Assembly: GCF_013409065.1 (NCBI RefSeq)
Contig: NZ_JACBZP010000001.1
Span: forward strand, 3,420,518-3,484,517
Length of the DNA stretch: 64,000 nt
Source of the DNA: Spelaeicoccus albus
GTDB taxonomy: Bacteria > Actinomycetota > Actinomycetes > Actinomycetales > Brevibacteriaceae
Direction of reading: 5' to 3'
Positions within the stretch are counted from its first letter, which is position 1, and each line of letters begins with the position of its first letter. Below, piece after piece: positions 33,433-43,883 of this stretch. The position numbers were made by a program, and so were the translations under genes. Below the pieces are notes generated by a model. It was not told the DNA's origin. It saw only the letters and a program-made list of their open reading frames with translations, and searched no databases.

Positions 33433-34296
33433 GTGCCACGCCATGACCAGATGCAGCTGACCTCGGGCGCCGGCGATGTGTCAATCCATTACTGGACATA
33501 CGGGGTCGAAGCGGGCGACGCTCCTGCGTCGACGATCGTCATGATCCACGGATTCCGCGGCGACCATCACGGCATGCAACTCATCGCCGAGGCGCTGCCG
33601 GGCCACCGCGTGATAGTTCCCGATCTGCCGGGCTTCGGCCTCAGCGGCCTCTGGCCGGCCGGCCACGGCCTCGATGGGTTCACCGACTTCCTTTCGGCAT
33701 TCATCGATCACCTGAAGCTGCCGGAGCCGCCGGTCCTTCTCGGGCATTCTTTCGGCTCGATCATCTGCGCCGAATTCGCCGCCACTTTTCACGACGCCAC
33801 CAGTCATCTCGTCCTGATCAACCCGATCTCCTCCCCCGCGCTCCAAGGGCCGCGGGCCGCCGCCACCAAACTCACTATCGGGTATTACCGCGCCTCCGCC
33901 GCCCTTCCCGAGCCACTCGGGTTGCGTCTCTTACGAAACCGCGCCGTCGTCCGGCTCATGAGCGTCGCCATGGCGAAGACTCGCAATCCCGAACTCCGCC
34001 AATACATTCACGCCCAACACGACGCCCACTTTTCGTCGTTTGCCGACCGCACCGCGCTACTCGATGCGTTCCGGACGTCGGTTTCCCACACCGCCGCCGA
34101 CCGTGCGGACGAAATCCGCACGCCGACTCTCGTCCTTGCCGCCGATCGCGACGACATCTCGCCGTTGACCGACCAGCAACGACTGCACGACCGCATCCAC
34201 GGCTCCGAGTTCGTCGTCGTGGCGGGCGTCGGTCACCTCATCCATTACGAAGCACCGGCCCTGGCCGCCACAATCATCGAGGAGTTTCTCGCGTGA
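33433..34296 (+). CDS. Alpha/beta hydrolase
   Basis: A 287-residue alpha/beta-hydrolase-fold protein. The oxyanion region is MIHGFRGDHHG, the nucleophile elbow LLGHSFGS (about residue 104), the acid probably in LVLAADRDDISPL and the His in VAGVGHLIHYEAP. Substrate unknown. GTG 33433 is taken as start; ATG 33451 is possible. The stop overlaps the glycosyltransferase start by 4 bases (GTGA), so the two are coupled, perhaps in making or trimming a glycolipid or envelope glycan. Confidence 0.87.
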   Translation: MPRHDQMQLTSGAGDVSIHYWTYGVEAGDAPASTIVMIHGFRGDHHGMQLIAEALPGHRVIVPDLPGFGLSGLWPAGHGLDGFTDFLSAFIDHLKLPEPPVLLGHSFGSIICAEFAATFHDATSHLVLINPISSPALQGPRAAATKLTIGYYRASAALPEPLGLRLLRNRAVVRLMSVAMAKTRNPELRQYIHAQHDAHFSSFADRTALLDAFRTSVSHTAADRADEIRTPTLVLAADRDDISPLTDQQRLHDRIHGSEFVVVAGVGHLIHYEAPALAATIIEEFLA

Positions 34297-35387
34297 AGAT
34301 CTTTTTCGACGCCCGATTCACCCGCACTCGCCATCACGACGGGATCAGCCGTTACGGCTCCAACTTGTTGGCCGCTTTGTCGGAGCTGGCCCCGGTGACC
34401 GGAATCATCCACGACGACGCGCAGCGTGCCTTGCTGCCCACCGGCGTCCCGTACGTCAAACTCATCTCCCCGATGTCGCCGGGCGAGCCGGCGCTGCCGG
34501 CTGCGCTCAACAGGTTGGGGGCGGACGTCGTGTTCTCACCCATGCAGGTGATGAGCTCTTTCGGGCGCAAATACAAGCTGATTCTGACCCTGCATGACCT
34601 GATCTATTATCGCCACCCCGAGCCGCCGCACGACCTTCCGGTCGCGGTGCGCGCCGCCTGGCGGCTGTATCACAAGGCGTACTGGCCACAGCGCCGTCTC
34701 CTCAATCGCGCGGATGCCATCGCGGCAGTCAGTGAAACCACGGCGGGCATGATCGCCGACCATAAGCTCACCAAACGACCGGTGCACGTGATCGGCAATG
34801 CCGCGGACCCGCCCACCGACCTGCCTCCCCTGACCAACCGTCACGATGCGAAAAGCCTTGTCTACATGGGTGCGTATCTGCCCTACAAGAACGTGGAAAC
34901 GCTTATCCGTTCCCTCGAGTTCTTACCCGGATACACGCTGCATCTCTCCAGCCGGATCGAGCCGTATCGCGAGGCGCAATTACGCGAGCTCGTGCCGAAC
35001 GGCGCCACCGTACAGTTCCATCACGGTGTCACCGACGACGAATACCACGACCTGCTCGATCATGCGACGGCGCTCGTGTCCGCATCGCTCGACGAGGGCT
35101 TCGGGCTACCGCTCGTCGAAGCCATGAGCCGGCGCACGCCGATAGTGGTCAGCGACTTGCCCATTTTTCACGAGATCGGCGACGAGAAGGCGCTGTATTT
35201 TCCGCCGACGGACGCCGCGGCACTGGCCCGGCAGGTCCGTTCTCTGGAAGATCCCGGTGACTGGGAGGCCCGTGCCACGGCCGGTCCGTCGCGCGCAGCC
35301 ACTTTCAGCTGGTCCCGTTCCGCTCGCACCTTGCTCACCGTGATGGAAGACCTGTGCGGCGAATCGGCCGGATCTCCTCGACTCTAA
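34293..35387 (+). CDS. GT-B glycosyltransferase (family 4-like)
   Basis: A 364-residue glycosyltransferase. The N-terminal half shows the acceptor-side Rossmann fold (DARFTRTRHHDGISRYG, LTLHDLIYYRHPEPP). The C-terminal half has the nucleotide-sugar site LVYMGAYLPYKNVETLI and the E-x7-E motif in SASLDEGFGLPLVEAMSRRTPIV. Retaining family 4 enzymes transfer hexoses to lipids, proteins or glycans. Its end overlaps the convergent phosphatase gene by 4 bases. Confidence 0.9.
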   Translation: MKIFFDARFTRTRHHDGISRYGSNLLAALSELAPVTGIIHDDAQRALLPTGVPYVKLISPMSPGEPALPAALNRLGADVVFSPMQVMSSFGRKYKLILTLHDLIYYRHPEPPHDLPVAVRAAWRLYHKAYWPQRRLLNRADAIAAVSETTAGMIADHKLTKRPVHVIGNAADPPTDLPPLTNRHDAKSLVYMGAYLPYKNVETLIRSLEFLPGYTLHLSSRIEPYREAQLRELVPNGATVQFHHGVTDDEYHDLLDHATALVSASLDEGFGLPLVEAMSRRTPIVVSDLPIFHEIGDEKALYFPPTDAAALARQVRSLEDPGDWEARATAGPSRAATFSWSRSARTLLTVMEDLCGESAGSPRL

Positions 35388-36001
35388 TCAGCGACGACGC
35401 CCGGGCCGAGGTTGAATTGCGTCAAGGTCAACCCTTGACGGCGTTGTTCCAAGACCGCCCAATACGAATTCTGCGGCACGGCGAAACGATCCCATGAGCT
35501 GAGCGGAAGCTCCAAGAGCTGGCCGACGGCGCCGCGCAGCGAGCCGCCGTGGCCCACGACGACGAGAGTCCCGCCGGCTGTCGAAGCGATGTATTCCTTG
35601 ATGGCATCCGCCACCCGTGTCGCGGACGAGCGCCTGGACTCGCCGCCGTGGGTGGGGTCGTCATTGCCTCCGGTCCAGCTGGTCAACTCGTCCGGCCATC
35701 TCTGCTGGACCTCCGCCCGGGTGAGCCCTTCCCATTTGCCGTACGCGGTCTCACGGAGTCTGCTGTCGCTTTCGGGCTCGATATGCACCAGCTCGGCGAG
35801 CGCAGCAGCCGTTTGCGTGGCCCGGCGAAGGTCGGAGGTGACTATGCGCACCGGCCTGGCCGACGCGATCACCGGCGCGGACCTGCGCACCTGAGCACGC
35901 CCGCTATCGTCGAGTTCGGTATCGATATGTCCTTGGAATTTGCCCGTGTTATTGAACGTGGTTTGACCGTGACGCCACAGAATGACGGTTTGCGCGGTCA
36001 T
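35384..36001 (-). CDS. Histidine phosphatase (phosphoglycerate mutase-like)
   Basis: A 205-residue histidine phosphatase: LWRHGQTTFN near residue 10, RATQTAAALAE, the Glu in RLRETAYGKWEGL and the second His in VVGHGGSLRGA. ATG 36001 overlaps the rsfS stop by 4 bases. Co-occurrence with rsfS and nadD is common in actinobacteria; the gene is often labelled a glucosyl-3-phosphoglycerate phosphatase-like or phosphoglycerate mutase-like protein there, but substrate cannot be read from sequence. Confidence 0.88.
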   Translation of the reverse strand: MTAQTVILWRHGQTTFNNTGKFQGHIDTELDDSGRAQVRRSAPVIASARPVRIVTSDLRRATQTAAALAELVHIEPESDSRLRETAYGKWEGLTRAEVQQRWPDELTSWTGGNDDPTHGGESRRSSATRVADAIKEYIASTAGGTLVVVGHGGSLRGAVGQLLELPLSSWDRFAVPQNSYWAVLEQRRQGLTLTQFNLGPGVVAD

Positions 36002-36387
36002 ACTGTGCCGTCTCCGCGGCCGGACGACGCCGACACGCTCACGTCGAGCACCGGGCAGTCTTTCCACAAGCGTTCCAGGCCGTAGAATTCACGGTCTTCC
36101 TGGTGCATGACGTGCACGACGATGTCGCCGTAATCAATCAGCACCCAGCGAGCGTCGCGATAGCCTTCGCGCCGTAGCGCTTTGAAACCATTGTCGCGCA
36201 GCTTGTCCTCGACTTCGTCGACGACGGCCAGTACCTGCCGTTCGTTGGCAGCCGACGCAATCACGAACACGTCACTGAGCGCCAACCGATCGCTGACGTC
36301 GATGGCCACGATATTGTCCGCAAGTTTCTCGGCCGCCGCGCGAGCGGCGATTTCCGTCAGCTCACGGGCCTCGGTGGTTGCGCTCAC
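35998..36387 (-). CDS. rsfS: Ribosome silencing factor RsfS
   Basis: A 129-residue RsfS/Iojap protein, which binds ribosomal protein L14 and blocks subunit joining when nutrients are low. Family blocks are AIDVSDRLALSDVFVIASAANERQV, EGYRDARWVLIDYGDIVVHVM and REFYGLERLW. GTG 36387 follows GAGGAC. It is encoded with nadD and a phosphatase, the usual neighbourhood. Confidence 0.95.
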   Translation of the reverse strand: MSATTEARELTEIAARAAAEKLADNIVAIDVSDRLALSDVFVIASAANERQVLAVVDEVEDKLRDNGFKALRREGYRDARWVLIDYGDIVVHVMHQEDREFYGLERLWKDCPVLDVSVSASSGRGDGTV

Positions 36388-36413
36388 AAATCAGTCCTCA
36401 CGTCGGGTCAACC

Positions 36414-38183
36414 TCACAACATCACCACGCCGATGATCGCCAGCGCAATACCGACCACGACGATTGCGCCCAGCACTATCAACAAAGTCGTCGACGGGCC
36501 GCGGCGGCCGAGAACCGGCTCGTCGGTGTTGACGGCTCGGCTGGCGCGCAACGGCGGCGCCGGTGGATCGTCCACTTCGGAGCCGTCGTCGAAATCGGAC
36601 CCGCTCGGCGACCCGGATTTCGAGACCGGCGCCGTCACCGGCCGAAGAGAGCCGGTGGTTCCGGCCTCGGACAACGGCATGGCACCTGTCACGACCGACA
36701 CCTGAGCCGTTGCCGGCGGCTTGATGACCGGCATCTTTCTCGGCTTGTCCTGCGCGGATCCGCCCGCGGCCGAATGCTTGTCGGTGGAATGCTTGTGCGA
36801 TCCGTGCCCTATCTCGGTCTCGGTCGCTGTCGCCCAGGCGGACGCCGGGAAGCGCGTTGCGCCCGGAGGCAACGGAACCTGCCGGTCGCCCGTCGATTCG
36901 GGTTCCGGGCCGGTCGGCTCGCCGAACGTCCCCTTCCCGGTTGACGTCTGCCGGGTTTCCGATCCGGCGGCCGGCGGCTGAGCGACAGGAGGCGTCTCGG
37001 ACCCGGCGTCGAGATTTTGATTGGCCGGCTTTTGATCGGCCTGCTTTTGGCTGGCCGGCTTTTGGCTGGCCGGCTCATTCCCGCCCGGAGTTTTGCCGCC
37101 GAGCTTCTTGGCACCGGATTTCTTACCGCCGGCCTTGGCTTGCTTGTTTCCGCCTTGCTTGTTTCCGGCCTGCTTGTTTCCGCCTTGCTTGTTTCCGGCC
37201 TGCTTGTTTCCGCCTTGCTTGTTCCCGGCCTGCTTGTTGCCGGCCTGCTTGTTGCCGATGGAGGTTTTGCCTGGCGAAGCCGCAGCGCCGGATTTGCCGT
37301 CGCCCGGAGCATCGACCGCGGTCTCGGAAAGCCCTGATTCTTTCGTCTGCGATGAATCCGCATCGACGGCGTCGGGAGCAGCCTCTTGATCGACAAGCGC
37401 CTCGTCGGGCTTGTCGGCTTTGCCGGGCTCGTCGAGCGTCGGTGAATCCGCCGGCGTCTCGCGGATCGATGCTGCACCGGTCGACTGCTCGCTTGCCGCG
37501 GCCGCCGGCGCACCGGCGGATGCCTCGGAAGTTCCGTCCGCCGGGCCGTCGTCGGCCGGCTGGTCCAGACCGTGCTCGCGCAGGTAGCGTTTCAAGGCCG
37601 CTCGCGACGAGAACGTCGGTTCGCCGGCAAGTTCGGTGGCGGACTTCGCCGCAGCCCCGTCGTTGCCGAGTTCGGCGGCCGAATCGGCCCGGGCATCCGG
37701 TTTCGCGGTGTCATCGGGACCGTCGGCAACTGCCGGGGCGGCGCGCTGTCGGCGCGGGCGCTTCCACGGATCCTTGCGACCGCCGGACGGCGACGCAGCG
37801 ACGGACGGCTCGGAGTCATCCCGACCGTTCCCATCGCCGTGACGGCTCGAAGCGGCAGCGCGCCGAGGCGGGACCGGACCGACTTGGTTCGCGTTCTCGT
37901 CGTCCTCGTCCAAATCGTCATCGCCGTCCGGAACCGGCGTGCCGCGAGTGAAAGTCGGCACCGGCGCCGTATGCGCGCCGTGGTGATGTTCGGCAACGTC
38001 GGGCTCGGCGGTGGCCCCGTCCGAGGCTGCGTCCGGTTCGGCGGGCGCGTCGGACTTCGCGGCTTCGGACGGCTTCGCCTCGGTCGGCCCGCTGGATTGC
38101 GCGGCCTCCCTCGCTGCCCTCTCGGCTTCGCGGCGGGCACGGCGCGATAAGAACTGGCCGTCAGCATTCGTACTATCAGGCAT
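36414..38183 (-). CDS. Repeat-rich single-pass membrane protein
   Basis: A 589-residue low-complexity protein. The N-terminus is basic ([16 protein letters not shown]). A very long Ala/Pro/Asp/Glu-rich disordered region follows, with eight tandem NKQ(A/G)G units at about residues 309-348 and then KPASQ-like units. One C-terminal transmembrane helix ([21 protein letters not shown]) ends the chain. ATG 38183 follows GGAG at five bases and overlaps nadD by 8 bases. No known domain. Proteins with this layout between nadD and rsfS occur in related actinobacteria as hypothetical proteins. Confidence 0.8.
   Translation of the reverse strand: MPDSTNADGQFLSRRARREAERAAREAAQSSGPTEAKPSEAAKSDAPAEPDAASDGATAEPDVAEHHHGAHTAPVPTFTRGTPVPDGDDDLDEDDENANQVGPVPPRRAAASSRHGDGNGRDDSEPSVAASPSGGRKDPWKRPRRQRAAPAVADGPDDTAKPDARADSAAELGNDGAAAKSATELAGEPTFSSRAALKRYLREHGLDQPADDGPADGTSEASAGAPAAAASEQSTGAASIRETPADSPTLDEPGKADKPDEALVDQEAAPDAVDADSSQTKESGLSETAVDAPGDGKSGAAASPGKTSIGNKQAGNKQAGNKQGGNKQAGNKQGGNKQAGNKQGGNKQAKAGGKKSGAKKLGGKTPGGNEPASQKPASQKQADQKPANQNLDAGSETPPVAQPPAAGSETRQTSTGKGTFGEPTGPEPESTGDRQVPLPPGATRFPASAWATATETEIGHGSHKHSTDKHSAAGGSAQDKPRKMPVIKPPATAQVSVVTGAMPLSEAGTTGSLRPVTAPVSKSGSPSGSDFDDGSEVDDPPAPPLRASRAVNTDEPVLGRRGPSTTLLIVLGAIVVVGIALAIIGVVML
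37138..37257 (-). repeat. 15-base minisatellite in the membrane-protein gene
   Basis: Eight in-frame 15-base units encode NKQAG or NKQGG. Units are nearly identical at DNA level (GGCCTGCTTGTTTCC and CGCCTTGCTTGTTTC forms on the plus strand), so copy number could change by slippage without a frameshift. Confidence 0.9.
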
Positions 38184-38778
38184 TATCACTCCGATACAGC
38201 GCGTACTTGGAAATGTACTGGACGACGCCGTCCGGCACCAGGTACCAGACCGGTTGCCCGTCGGCCACCCGGGAACGGCAGTCGGTCGACGAGATCGCCA
38301 ACGCCGGGATCTCCAATAGGCTCAAATGGTGGTCGTCGATTCCCGAACTTTCCAAGTCGTGTCCCGGCCGCGTCACCCCGACGAAATGGGCGAGGTCGAA
38401 TAGTTCGTTCGAGTCCTTCCACGAAATGATTTGCTCCACGGCGTCCGCACCCGTAATGAAGAACAGCTCCGCGTCCCGGTAATACCCGCGCAGATCGCGC
38501 AGCGTGTCGATCGTGTAAGTCGGGCCGGGCCTGTCGACGTCGACGCGGCTGACCGTGAATTGCGGGTTGGACGCCGTCGCGATAACCGTCATGAGGTACC
38601 GGTGTTCCGCGCCGGTGACGGTGCGGGATGCTTTTTGCCACGGTTTCCCGGTCGGCACGAACACGACCTCGTCAAGTGCGTACTTGGCGGCGACTTCACT
38701 GGCAGCAACGAGGTGGCCGTTATGGATGGGATCGAAAGTGCCGCCCATGACACCGACCCGGCGGTTTTTGATCACCAT
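38176..38778 (-). CDS. nadD: Nicotinate-nucleotide adenylyltransferase
   Basis: A 200-residue NadD, which makes nicotinate adenine dinucleotide in NAD synthesis. The nucleotidyltransferase motif is [12 protein letters not shown] (residues 12-23) and the ISSTDCRSR motif is near the C-terminus. ATG 38778 directly follows the stop of the upstream 49-residue gene. Part of the proA-to-rsfS run. Confidence 0.96.
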   Translation of the reverse strand: MVIKNRRVGVMGGTFDPIHNGHLVAASEVAAKYALDEVVFVPTGKPWQKASRTVTGAEHRYLMTVIATASNPQFTVSRVDVDRPGPTYTIDTLRDLRGYYRDAELFFITGADAVEQIISWKDSNELFDLAHFVGVTRPGHDLESSGIDDHHLSLLEIPALAISSTDCRSRVADGQPVWYLVPDGVVQYISKYALYRSDNA

Positions 38779-38928
38779 TCAGTGGCGGTGCGAAATACCG
38801 CGCCAGCTCAGGGTGATCCCCAACAAGACCAGGAAAACAATAAACGCGATGACGCCGAACGCCCAACTCGGCATCGGCAACTGCCGCTCAGCCTCTTCTG
38901 CGGCCTGCAAAAGCAGTGAGCTCTTCAT
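38779..38928 (-). CDS. 49-residue single-pass membrane protein
   Basis: A short gene between proA and nadD. ATG 38928 is preceded by AAAGG at six bases; the stop abuts the nadD start (TGA then ATG), a clear sign of translational coupling. The product starts MKSSLLLQAAEEAERQLPMP and has one helix (FGVIAFIVFLVLLGITLSW) followed by a basic tail RGISHRH. I recall similar small proteins in this position in other actinobacteria, all of unknown function. Confidence 0.8.
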   Translation of the reverse strand: MKSSLLLQAAEEAERQLPMPSWAFGVIAFIVFLVLLGITLSWRGISHRH

Positions 38929-39005
38929 GTCCAACCTTTCATCCGCACCTCGGCACGGGATTATTCTTAAGATATGTGTGACCTTATTGTGTCATGACCG
39001 GCCCG

Positions 39006-40343
39006 TCACGAGCATGCGGCCCCGCCGCCCGCATCGCCGCGGATCTGCCCGTTGCCAAGCACTATCCACTTCGTCGTCGTCAGCTCCGACAATCCCATCG
39101 GGCCGCGCGCATGCAACTTTTGCGTTGAAATGCCCACTTCGGCACCCAAACCGAACTGCCCGCCGTCCGTGAACCGCGTCGACACGTTGACCCCGACCGC
39201 TGCCGCGTCCACGGCTGCAGTGAATTTGTTCGCCGATCGAAGGTCGTTCGTCACAATGACCTCGGTGTGACCGGACGAGTACGCGTCGATATGCGCGATG
39301 GCCTCGTCGAGGCCCGGGACGACGGCGACGGCCATCTCCAGCCCCAAGTACTCGCGCACCCAGTCGCGGCGCGTGGCGCGCCGCACCTTCACGCCGTCCG
39401 GCGCAAGTTCGCCGGTCGCCGCATCACCGTGAATCACCACGCCCGCCGCATCGAGCGCGGACAGCAGCTTCGGGAGCAGCCGTTTGGCGGCCTTTTCGTG
39501 CACCAGCAGCGTCTCGGCGGCATTGCACACGCTGGGACGTTGGGTTTTCGAATTGAGCACGATCTCGGTGGACGACTTCAAATCGGCGCTCGAATCCAAG
39601 AACACGTGCACATTGCCGACGCCCGTTTCGATCACGGGGACGAGTGACTCCTGCACAACTGTTCGGATCAGGTCGGCGCCGCCGCGGGGAATCAGCAGGT
39701 CGACGAAATCGCGGGCCCGCATCAGTGCCCGGGCCCCGTCGCGACCGTAATCGTCGATCCCCGTGAAGACGTCTGCCGGCAGCCCTACCGATTCGACCGC
39801 CCACCGCAGCACGTCGATCAGCACTTCGTTGCTGTGGATCGCGGCACTGCCGCCGCGCAACATGACGGCGTTGCCGCTCTTCAACCCAAGAGCCGCAATG
39901 TCGACCGTGACATTGGGCCTGGCCTCGTAAATGACGCCGATGACGCCCATGGGCACGCGGATCTGCGTGAGTTGGATGCCGTTGGGCAACGTCGAGCCGC
40001 GGACGACGTCGCCGACCGGGTCGGGCAAGGCCGCGACGTCCCGCAAGGCCCCTGCGATGTCGCCCAGCCGTTCGTCCGTCAGCGTGAGCCGGTCGAGCAT
40101 TGTCGTACTCATCCCCGACTCGCGTGCAGCTGCCACGTCGCGCGCGTTGGCGCCGAGGATGCGGGGGCTCTCGGCAATGACCGCCTCCGCCATGGACAGC
40201 AGTGCCTTGTTCTTGGTGGCGGTGTCGGTGACGGCTAGTGCCTTTGCGGCCTTGACCGATCGCCGGGCAGCGCGCTCGACGCCGCGGACGGCGCGCTTGT
40301 CCAGTTCATCGCCGGGGGCGGCGGCAGCGTGGGAGGTCGTCAT
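39006..40343 (-). CDS. proA: Gamma-glutamyl phosphate reductase
   Basis: A 445-residue ProA, the second enzyme of proline synthesis (glutamyl-5-phosphate to glutamate semialdehyde, NADPH). The aldehyde-dehydrogenase fold has the catalytic Cys in RPSVCNAAETLL, the family block MGVIGVIYEARPNVT and the C-terminal DGGQFGLGAEVGISTQKLHARGPMG (split here for length: DGGQFGLGAEVG, HARGPMG). ATG 40343. Lies 16 bases after proB in the same direction. Confidence 0.96.
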   Translation of the reverse strand: MTTSHAAAAPGDELDKRAVRGVERAARRSVKAAKALAVTDTATKNKALLSMAEAVIAESPRILGANARDVAAARESGMSTTMLDRLTLTDERLGDIAGALRDVAALPDPVGDVVRGSTLPNGIQLTQIRVPMGVIGVIYEARPNVTVDIAALGLKSGNAVMLRGGSAAIHSNEVLIDVLRWAVESVGLPADVFTGIDDYGRDGARALMRARDFVDLLIPRGGADLIRTVVQESLVPVIETGVGNVHVFLDSSADLKSSTEIVLNSKTQRPSVCNAAETLLVHEKAAKRLLPKLLSALDAAGVVIHGDAATGELAPDGVKVRRATRRDWVREYLGLEMAVAVVPGLDEAIAHIDAYSSGHTEVIVTNDLRSANKFTAAVDAAAVGVNVSTRFTDGGQFGLGAEVGISTQKLHARGPMGLSELTTTKWIVLGNGQIRGDAGGGAACS

Positions 40344-40359
40344 GGCTCTAGCCTAATTG

Positions 40360-41520
40360 CTACCGGGGTTCGGTCATGATCAGGTCGTCACGATGCACGA
40401 CCTCGCGGTCGTGGTCGGGGCCGAACAGCTCCACGAGCTCTTTCGTCGACTTGCCGTACATGCCGGGCAGCTCCTCGGACGAATAATTGACCAGCCCGCG
40501 TGCCACGACCGCGTCGGGCCCGACGATTTCGATCGGATCCCCGGCATCGAACTCGCCCGACACCCCGACGATGCCGGCGGCCAGCAACGACTTGTGGCCG
40601 TCCCGCAGCGCACGGACGGCGCCGGCGTCGACATGCACGCTGCCGTGCACGTCGGCAAGATGGGCAAGCCACAACAGCCGGGTGCTGCGCCTTCGGTGCG
40701 TGATGGTGAAGCACGTGCCGACGTCGCCGCCCGACATGATGTCGCCGACGTGCGCTGCCGACCCGACGACGCTGGGGATGCCCGACTCGGCGGCGATCTG
40801 CGCGGCCCGCACTTTGGTGGCCATACCGCCGGTACCGACGCCGGACTCCCCCACGCCGCCGACGGCGACCTCCGCCAGATCGGCCGGTCCCCGGACCAGT
40901 TCGACCCGTTCCGACCCGGGTCGACCCGGAGGCTCGGTGTAAATGGCGTCGACGTCCGAGAGCAGCACGAGCGCGTCGGCATGCACCAGGTGCGCCACCA
41001 GCGCGGCCAGCCGATCGTTGTCGCCAAAGCGGATCTCGTGCGTGGCAACCGTGTCGTTCTCGTTCACGATCGGAAGCACGTGCATGCCCAGCAGCTTTTC
41101 CAGCGCGCGCTGAGCATTGCGGTAATGCGTGCGGCGGATCAGGTCGTCCGCGCTGAGCAACACCTGGCCGGCCAGGACGTCGTGACTCATCAAGGCTTCG
41201 TTGTAGCGGGCCATCAGCAGGCCCTGGCCCACGCTTGCCGCGGCCTGCTGCGCCGCCAGATTCTTCGGCCGTTTGGCCATGCTGAGCGGTGACAGACCGG
41301 ATGCGATGGCACCCGAGGACACCAGGATCACCTCGCGACCGGCCCGGTGTTCGCGCGACAGGGCGTTCGTCAGTGCGAAAAGTCGTCCCAGGTCCAGGCC
41401 GCCGGACATGGACGTCAACGACGACGATCCGATCTTCACGACTATCCGTTTGGCGTCGGCGATCCCGGCGCGGGCATGCCGCACCAGGGCGCCCGGAAGC
41501 TCTGACGCGGACGTGTTCAC
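40360..41520 (-). CDS. proB: Glutamate 5-kinase
   Basis: A 386-residue ProB, the first enzyme of proline synthesis. The amino-acid-kinase domain shows [28 protein letters not shown] and [11 protein letters not shown]; the C-terminal part (from about residue 290) is a PUA domain. ProB is usually inhibited by proline. GTG 41520 overlaps the obgE stop by 4 bases. Confidence 0.96.
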   Translation of the reverse strand: MNTSASELPGALVRHARAGIADAKRIVVKIGSSSLTSMSGGLDLGRLFALTNALSREHRAGREVILVSSGAIASGLSPLSMAKRPKNLAAQQAAASVGQGLLMARYNEALMSHDVLAGQVLLSADDLIRRTHYRNAQRALEKLLGMHVLPIVNENDTVATHEIRFGDNDRLAALVAHLVHADALVLLSDVDAIYTEPPGRPGSERVELVRGPADLAEVAVGGVGESGVGTGGMATKVRAAQIAAESGIPSVVGSAAHVGDIMSGGDVGTCFTITHRRRSTRLLWLAHLADVHGSVHVDAGAVRALRDGHKSLLAAGIVGVSGEFDAGDPIEIVGPDAVVARGLVNYSSEELPGMYGKSTKELVELFGPDHDREVVHRDDLIMTEPR

Positions 41521-43151
41521 GAGCCGGCACCGCCGGAGTCGGTTCCGCCCGCGTCGTCCCGGCCGGCGTGTTCGTCGTCCGACTCGTGCGCGTCGGACGA
41601 CGTCCCCGTCCGGCTTTCCGCCGGGCCGGGAGAGCCGGTCCAGATGCCCGATCGCCGTTGTTCTTCGTGTTCGGCACGGGCCTCGGCCTTGGCGTCCATC
41701 CGTTCGTGGAATTCGCGACGCTTTTCTTCACGGGTGGGCCGATGGTGGTCACCGAGCCGCAGATCCGTTCCGCGCGGGCCGCTCAACATCTCGGCGCCGC
41801 CGACCAGTGTGGGCTCCCAGTCGAAAATCACGCCGTCGCCGGGACCGATCACCACCGTCGACCCGGGGACGGCTCCGGTGCGGAACAGCTCGTCCTCGAC
41901 GCCGGCACGCGCGAGCCTGTCGCCCAAATATCCCACCGCCTCGTCGTTGGCGAAGTCGGTCTGATGCACCCACCGTTCCGGCTTGTCCCCCAGAACGCGG
42001 AAAATCGGCCCGTCGGACGTGTTCTCGCGGCGGACCGTGAATCCGGCGTCGCCGCGAGGCTTCGGCCGGACGACGACTCGCGGCGCGTCCGCCCGCGCCC
42101 GAGCCGCCCTCTCCCGGTCCGCCTTGACGATGTCGGCCATGGCGAAGGACAACTGCCGCAAGCCTTCGTGGCTGGCTGCCGACACGTCGAATACTCGGTA
42201 TCCGGCGGCCTCGAGGTCGGGGCGCACTATGTCGGCCAGGTCGCGGCCGTCCGGCACGTCGATCTTGTTGAGCACGACGAGTTTGGGTCGTTCATTGAGC
42301 GGCGGCAGGCCTTCCTCGCCGCCGAGCGCCTCGTCGACCGAATAAGCGGCAAGTTCGTCTTCGATCTGCTGCAGATCGCTGGCCGGATCCCTGTCGGTTT
42401 CCAGCGCAGCGCAGTCGAGAACGTGCACCAACGCTGCGCAGCGTTCAACGTGACGGAGGAATTCCAGTCCGAGACCCTTGCCCTGGCTGGCTCCGGGAAT
42501 CAGGCCCGGCACATCGGCGATCGTGTACCGGACGTCGCCGGCCTGCACGACGCCGAGGTTCGGCACCAGGGTGGTGAAAGGGTATTCGGCGATCTTCGGC
42601 CGCGCCGCCGACATGGCGGCGATCAGGCTCGACTTGCCGGCCGACGGGAACCCGACGAGCGCGATATCCGCGACGGTCTTGATCTCGAGAAGCACTTCGC
42701 CCTCGAATCCCGGCTCGCCCAGCAATGCGAAACCGGGAGCCTTGCGCCGCGGCGATGCCAGTGCAGCGTTCCCCAGGCCGCCGCGGCCTCCCGCGGCCGC
42801 GACGAAGCGGGTGCCGGCGCCGATCATGTCCATGAGGATCTCGCCGTCCGGACTCTTCACCACCGTGCCGTCGGGTACCTGCAGCACGAGGTCGTCGCCG
42901 TCGGCTCCGTGGCGCATATCGCCCTTGCCCGGACCGCCGTTTTGAGCGTGCCGGTGCGGCGAATGATGATACGGCAGCAGCGTCGTGGTCTGCGGGTCGA
43001 CCTCGAAGATGACGCTTCCGCCGCGGCCGCCGTTCGCGCCGTCCGGCCCGCCCAGCGGCTTGAACTTCTCCCGGTGCACCGAGGCACATCCGTGCCCGCC
43101 GTCACCGCCGGAGACGAACAGCTTGACGCTGTCGACGAACTGGGTGGCCAT
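41517..43151 (-). CDS. obgE: GTPase Obg/CgtA
   Basis: A 544-residue Obg GTPase, involved in large-subunit ribosome assembly and stress signalling. The glycine-rich Obg fold is at residues 1-160 ([20 protein letters not shown] and similar), the G domain follows with G1 [11 protein letters not shown]3 DVPGLI and G4 NKID, then an OCT domain and an acidic/charged tail rich in Glu, Ser and Asp. ATG 43151 follows AAGGAG. Encoded after rplU-rpmA, the typical order. Confidence 0.96.
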   Translation of the reverse strand: MATQFVDSVKLFVSGGDGGHGCASVHREKFKPLGGPDGANGGRGGSVIFEVDPQTTTLLPYHHSPHRHAQNGGPGKGDMRHGADGDDLVLQVPDGTVVKSPDGEILMDMIGAGTRFVAAAGGRGGLGNAALASPRRKAPGFALLGEPGFEGEVLLEIKTVADIALVGFPSAGKSSLIAAMSAARPKIAEYPFTTLVPNLGVVQAGDVRYTIADVPGLIPGASQGKGLGLEFLRHVERCAALVHVLDCAALETDRDPASDLQQIEDELAAYSVDEALGGEEGLPPLNERPKLVVLNKIDVPDGRDLADIVRPDLEAAGYRVFDVSAASHEGLRQLSFAMADIVKADRERAARARADAPRVVVRPKPRGDAGFTVRRENTSDGPIFRVLGDKPERWVHQTDFANDEAVGYLGDRLARAGVEDELFRTGAVPGSTVVIGPGDGVIFDWEPTLVGGAEMLSGPRGTDLRLGDHHRPTREEKRREFHERMDAKAEARAEHEEQRRSGIWTGSPGPAESRTGTSSDAHESDDEHAGRDDAGGTDSGGAGS

Positions 43152-43217
43152 GAGGCTCCTTCCGGCCGGCCGGGCCGGTCGTGGTTGCCGGGCACCCGGG
43201 GGCGCCCGATACGCGAA

Positions 43218-43246
43218 GAGGGCGAGTCCGTACCGGACCCGCCCTC
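43218..43246 (-). terminator. Strong hairpin between rpmA and obgE
   Basis: Arms 43218-43230 and 43234-43246 pair over 13 bases with one mismatch and a 3-base loop. There is no clear T-run after it on the minus strand, so it may slow or partly end transcription between ribosomal-protein genes and obgE, or protect the upstream mRNA end. Confidence 0.5.
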
Positions 43247-43270
43247 AATCGTGAGTTGTGAATGCTCTGG

Positions 43271-43528
43271 TTACAGGGCCGCTTCGACAATGTTAACGAC
43301 CTTGCGTCCGCCTTTGGTGCCGAACTCGACGGCTCCGGCCGACAACGCGAACAGCGTGTCGTCGCCGCCGCGGCCGACGCCCTGGCCGGGATGGAAATGC
43401 GTGCCGCGCTGGCGCACGATGATTTCCCCGGCGTTGACAACCTGGCCGCCGAAGCGCTTCACGCCGAGACGCTGCGCGTTCGAGTCGCGGCCGTTACGTG
43501 TTGAACTCGCACCCTTTTTGTGTGCCAT
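43271..43528 (-). CDS. rpmA: 50S ribosomal protein L27
   Basis: An 85-residue L27. The N-terminus [20 protein letters not shown] is typical and needs no cleavage. [24 protein letters not shown] is the family core. 34 bases after rplU. Confidence 0.98.
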   Translation of the reverse strand: MAHKKGASSTRNGRDSNAQRLGVKRFGGQVVNAGEIIVRQRGTHFHPGQGVGRGGDDTLFALSAGAVEFGTKGGRKVVNIVEAAL

Positions 43529-43562
43529 GAGGAGTGTTCCCGCCTTCTTAAGAAATTGCAGC

Positions 43563-43883
43563 TTACTTGATGCCGGTGACCTTGAGCTTCGTCAGCTCTT
43601 GGCGATGACCCTGGCGCTTTTTATAACCGGTCTTATTCTTGAACTTCTGAATGACGATCTTCTCGCCGCGCAGGTCCTCGATGACCTCGGCGGTCACTGT
43701 GACCTTGGCCAGATCGGCAGCGGTCGACGTCACCGTCTCGCCATCCACCAATAGAACGGGAGCGAGGTTGACGGTTTCACCGGCCCCGGCCTGAACACGG
43801 TCAACGGTCAGCACGTCACCAACGGCCACCTTTTCCTGCCGGCCGCCGGCACGAACAATCGCGTACACCACGTCTGTACTCAC
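43563..43883 (-). CDS. rplU: 50S ribosomal protein L21
   Basis: About 102-106 residues. [23 protein letters not shown] and the C-terminal [23 protein letters not shown] are characteristic. The start is uncertain: GTG codons at 43883, 43871 and 43868 are all in frame, and most family members begin just before YAIV. The 241 bases upstream to 44124 show no gene; an AT-rich patch near 44024-44040 may hold the promoter. Confidence 0.96.
   Translation of the reverse strand: MSTDVVYAIVRAGGRQEKVAVGDVLTVDRVQAGAGETVNLAPVLLVDGETVTSTAADLAKVTVTAEVIEDLRGEKIVIQKFKNKTGYKKRQGHRQELTKLKVTGIK

Noticed and set aside
37138-37257. Short regular repeats as a possible CRISPR
   Set aside because: Units of 15 bases stay in frame inside a gene and have no spacers.
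41289-43754. An 821-codon open frame opposite obgE and rpmA
   Set aside because: Antisense shadow of well-recognised genes; no ribosome site or motif.
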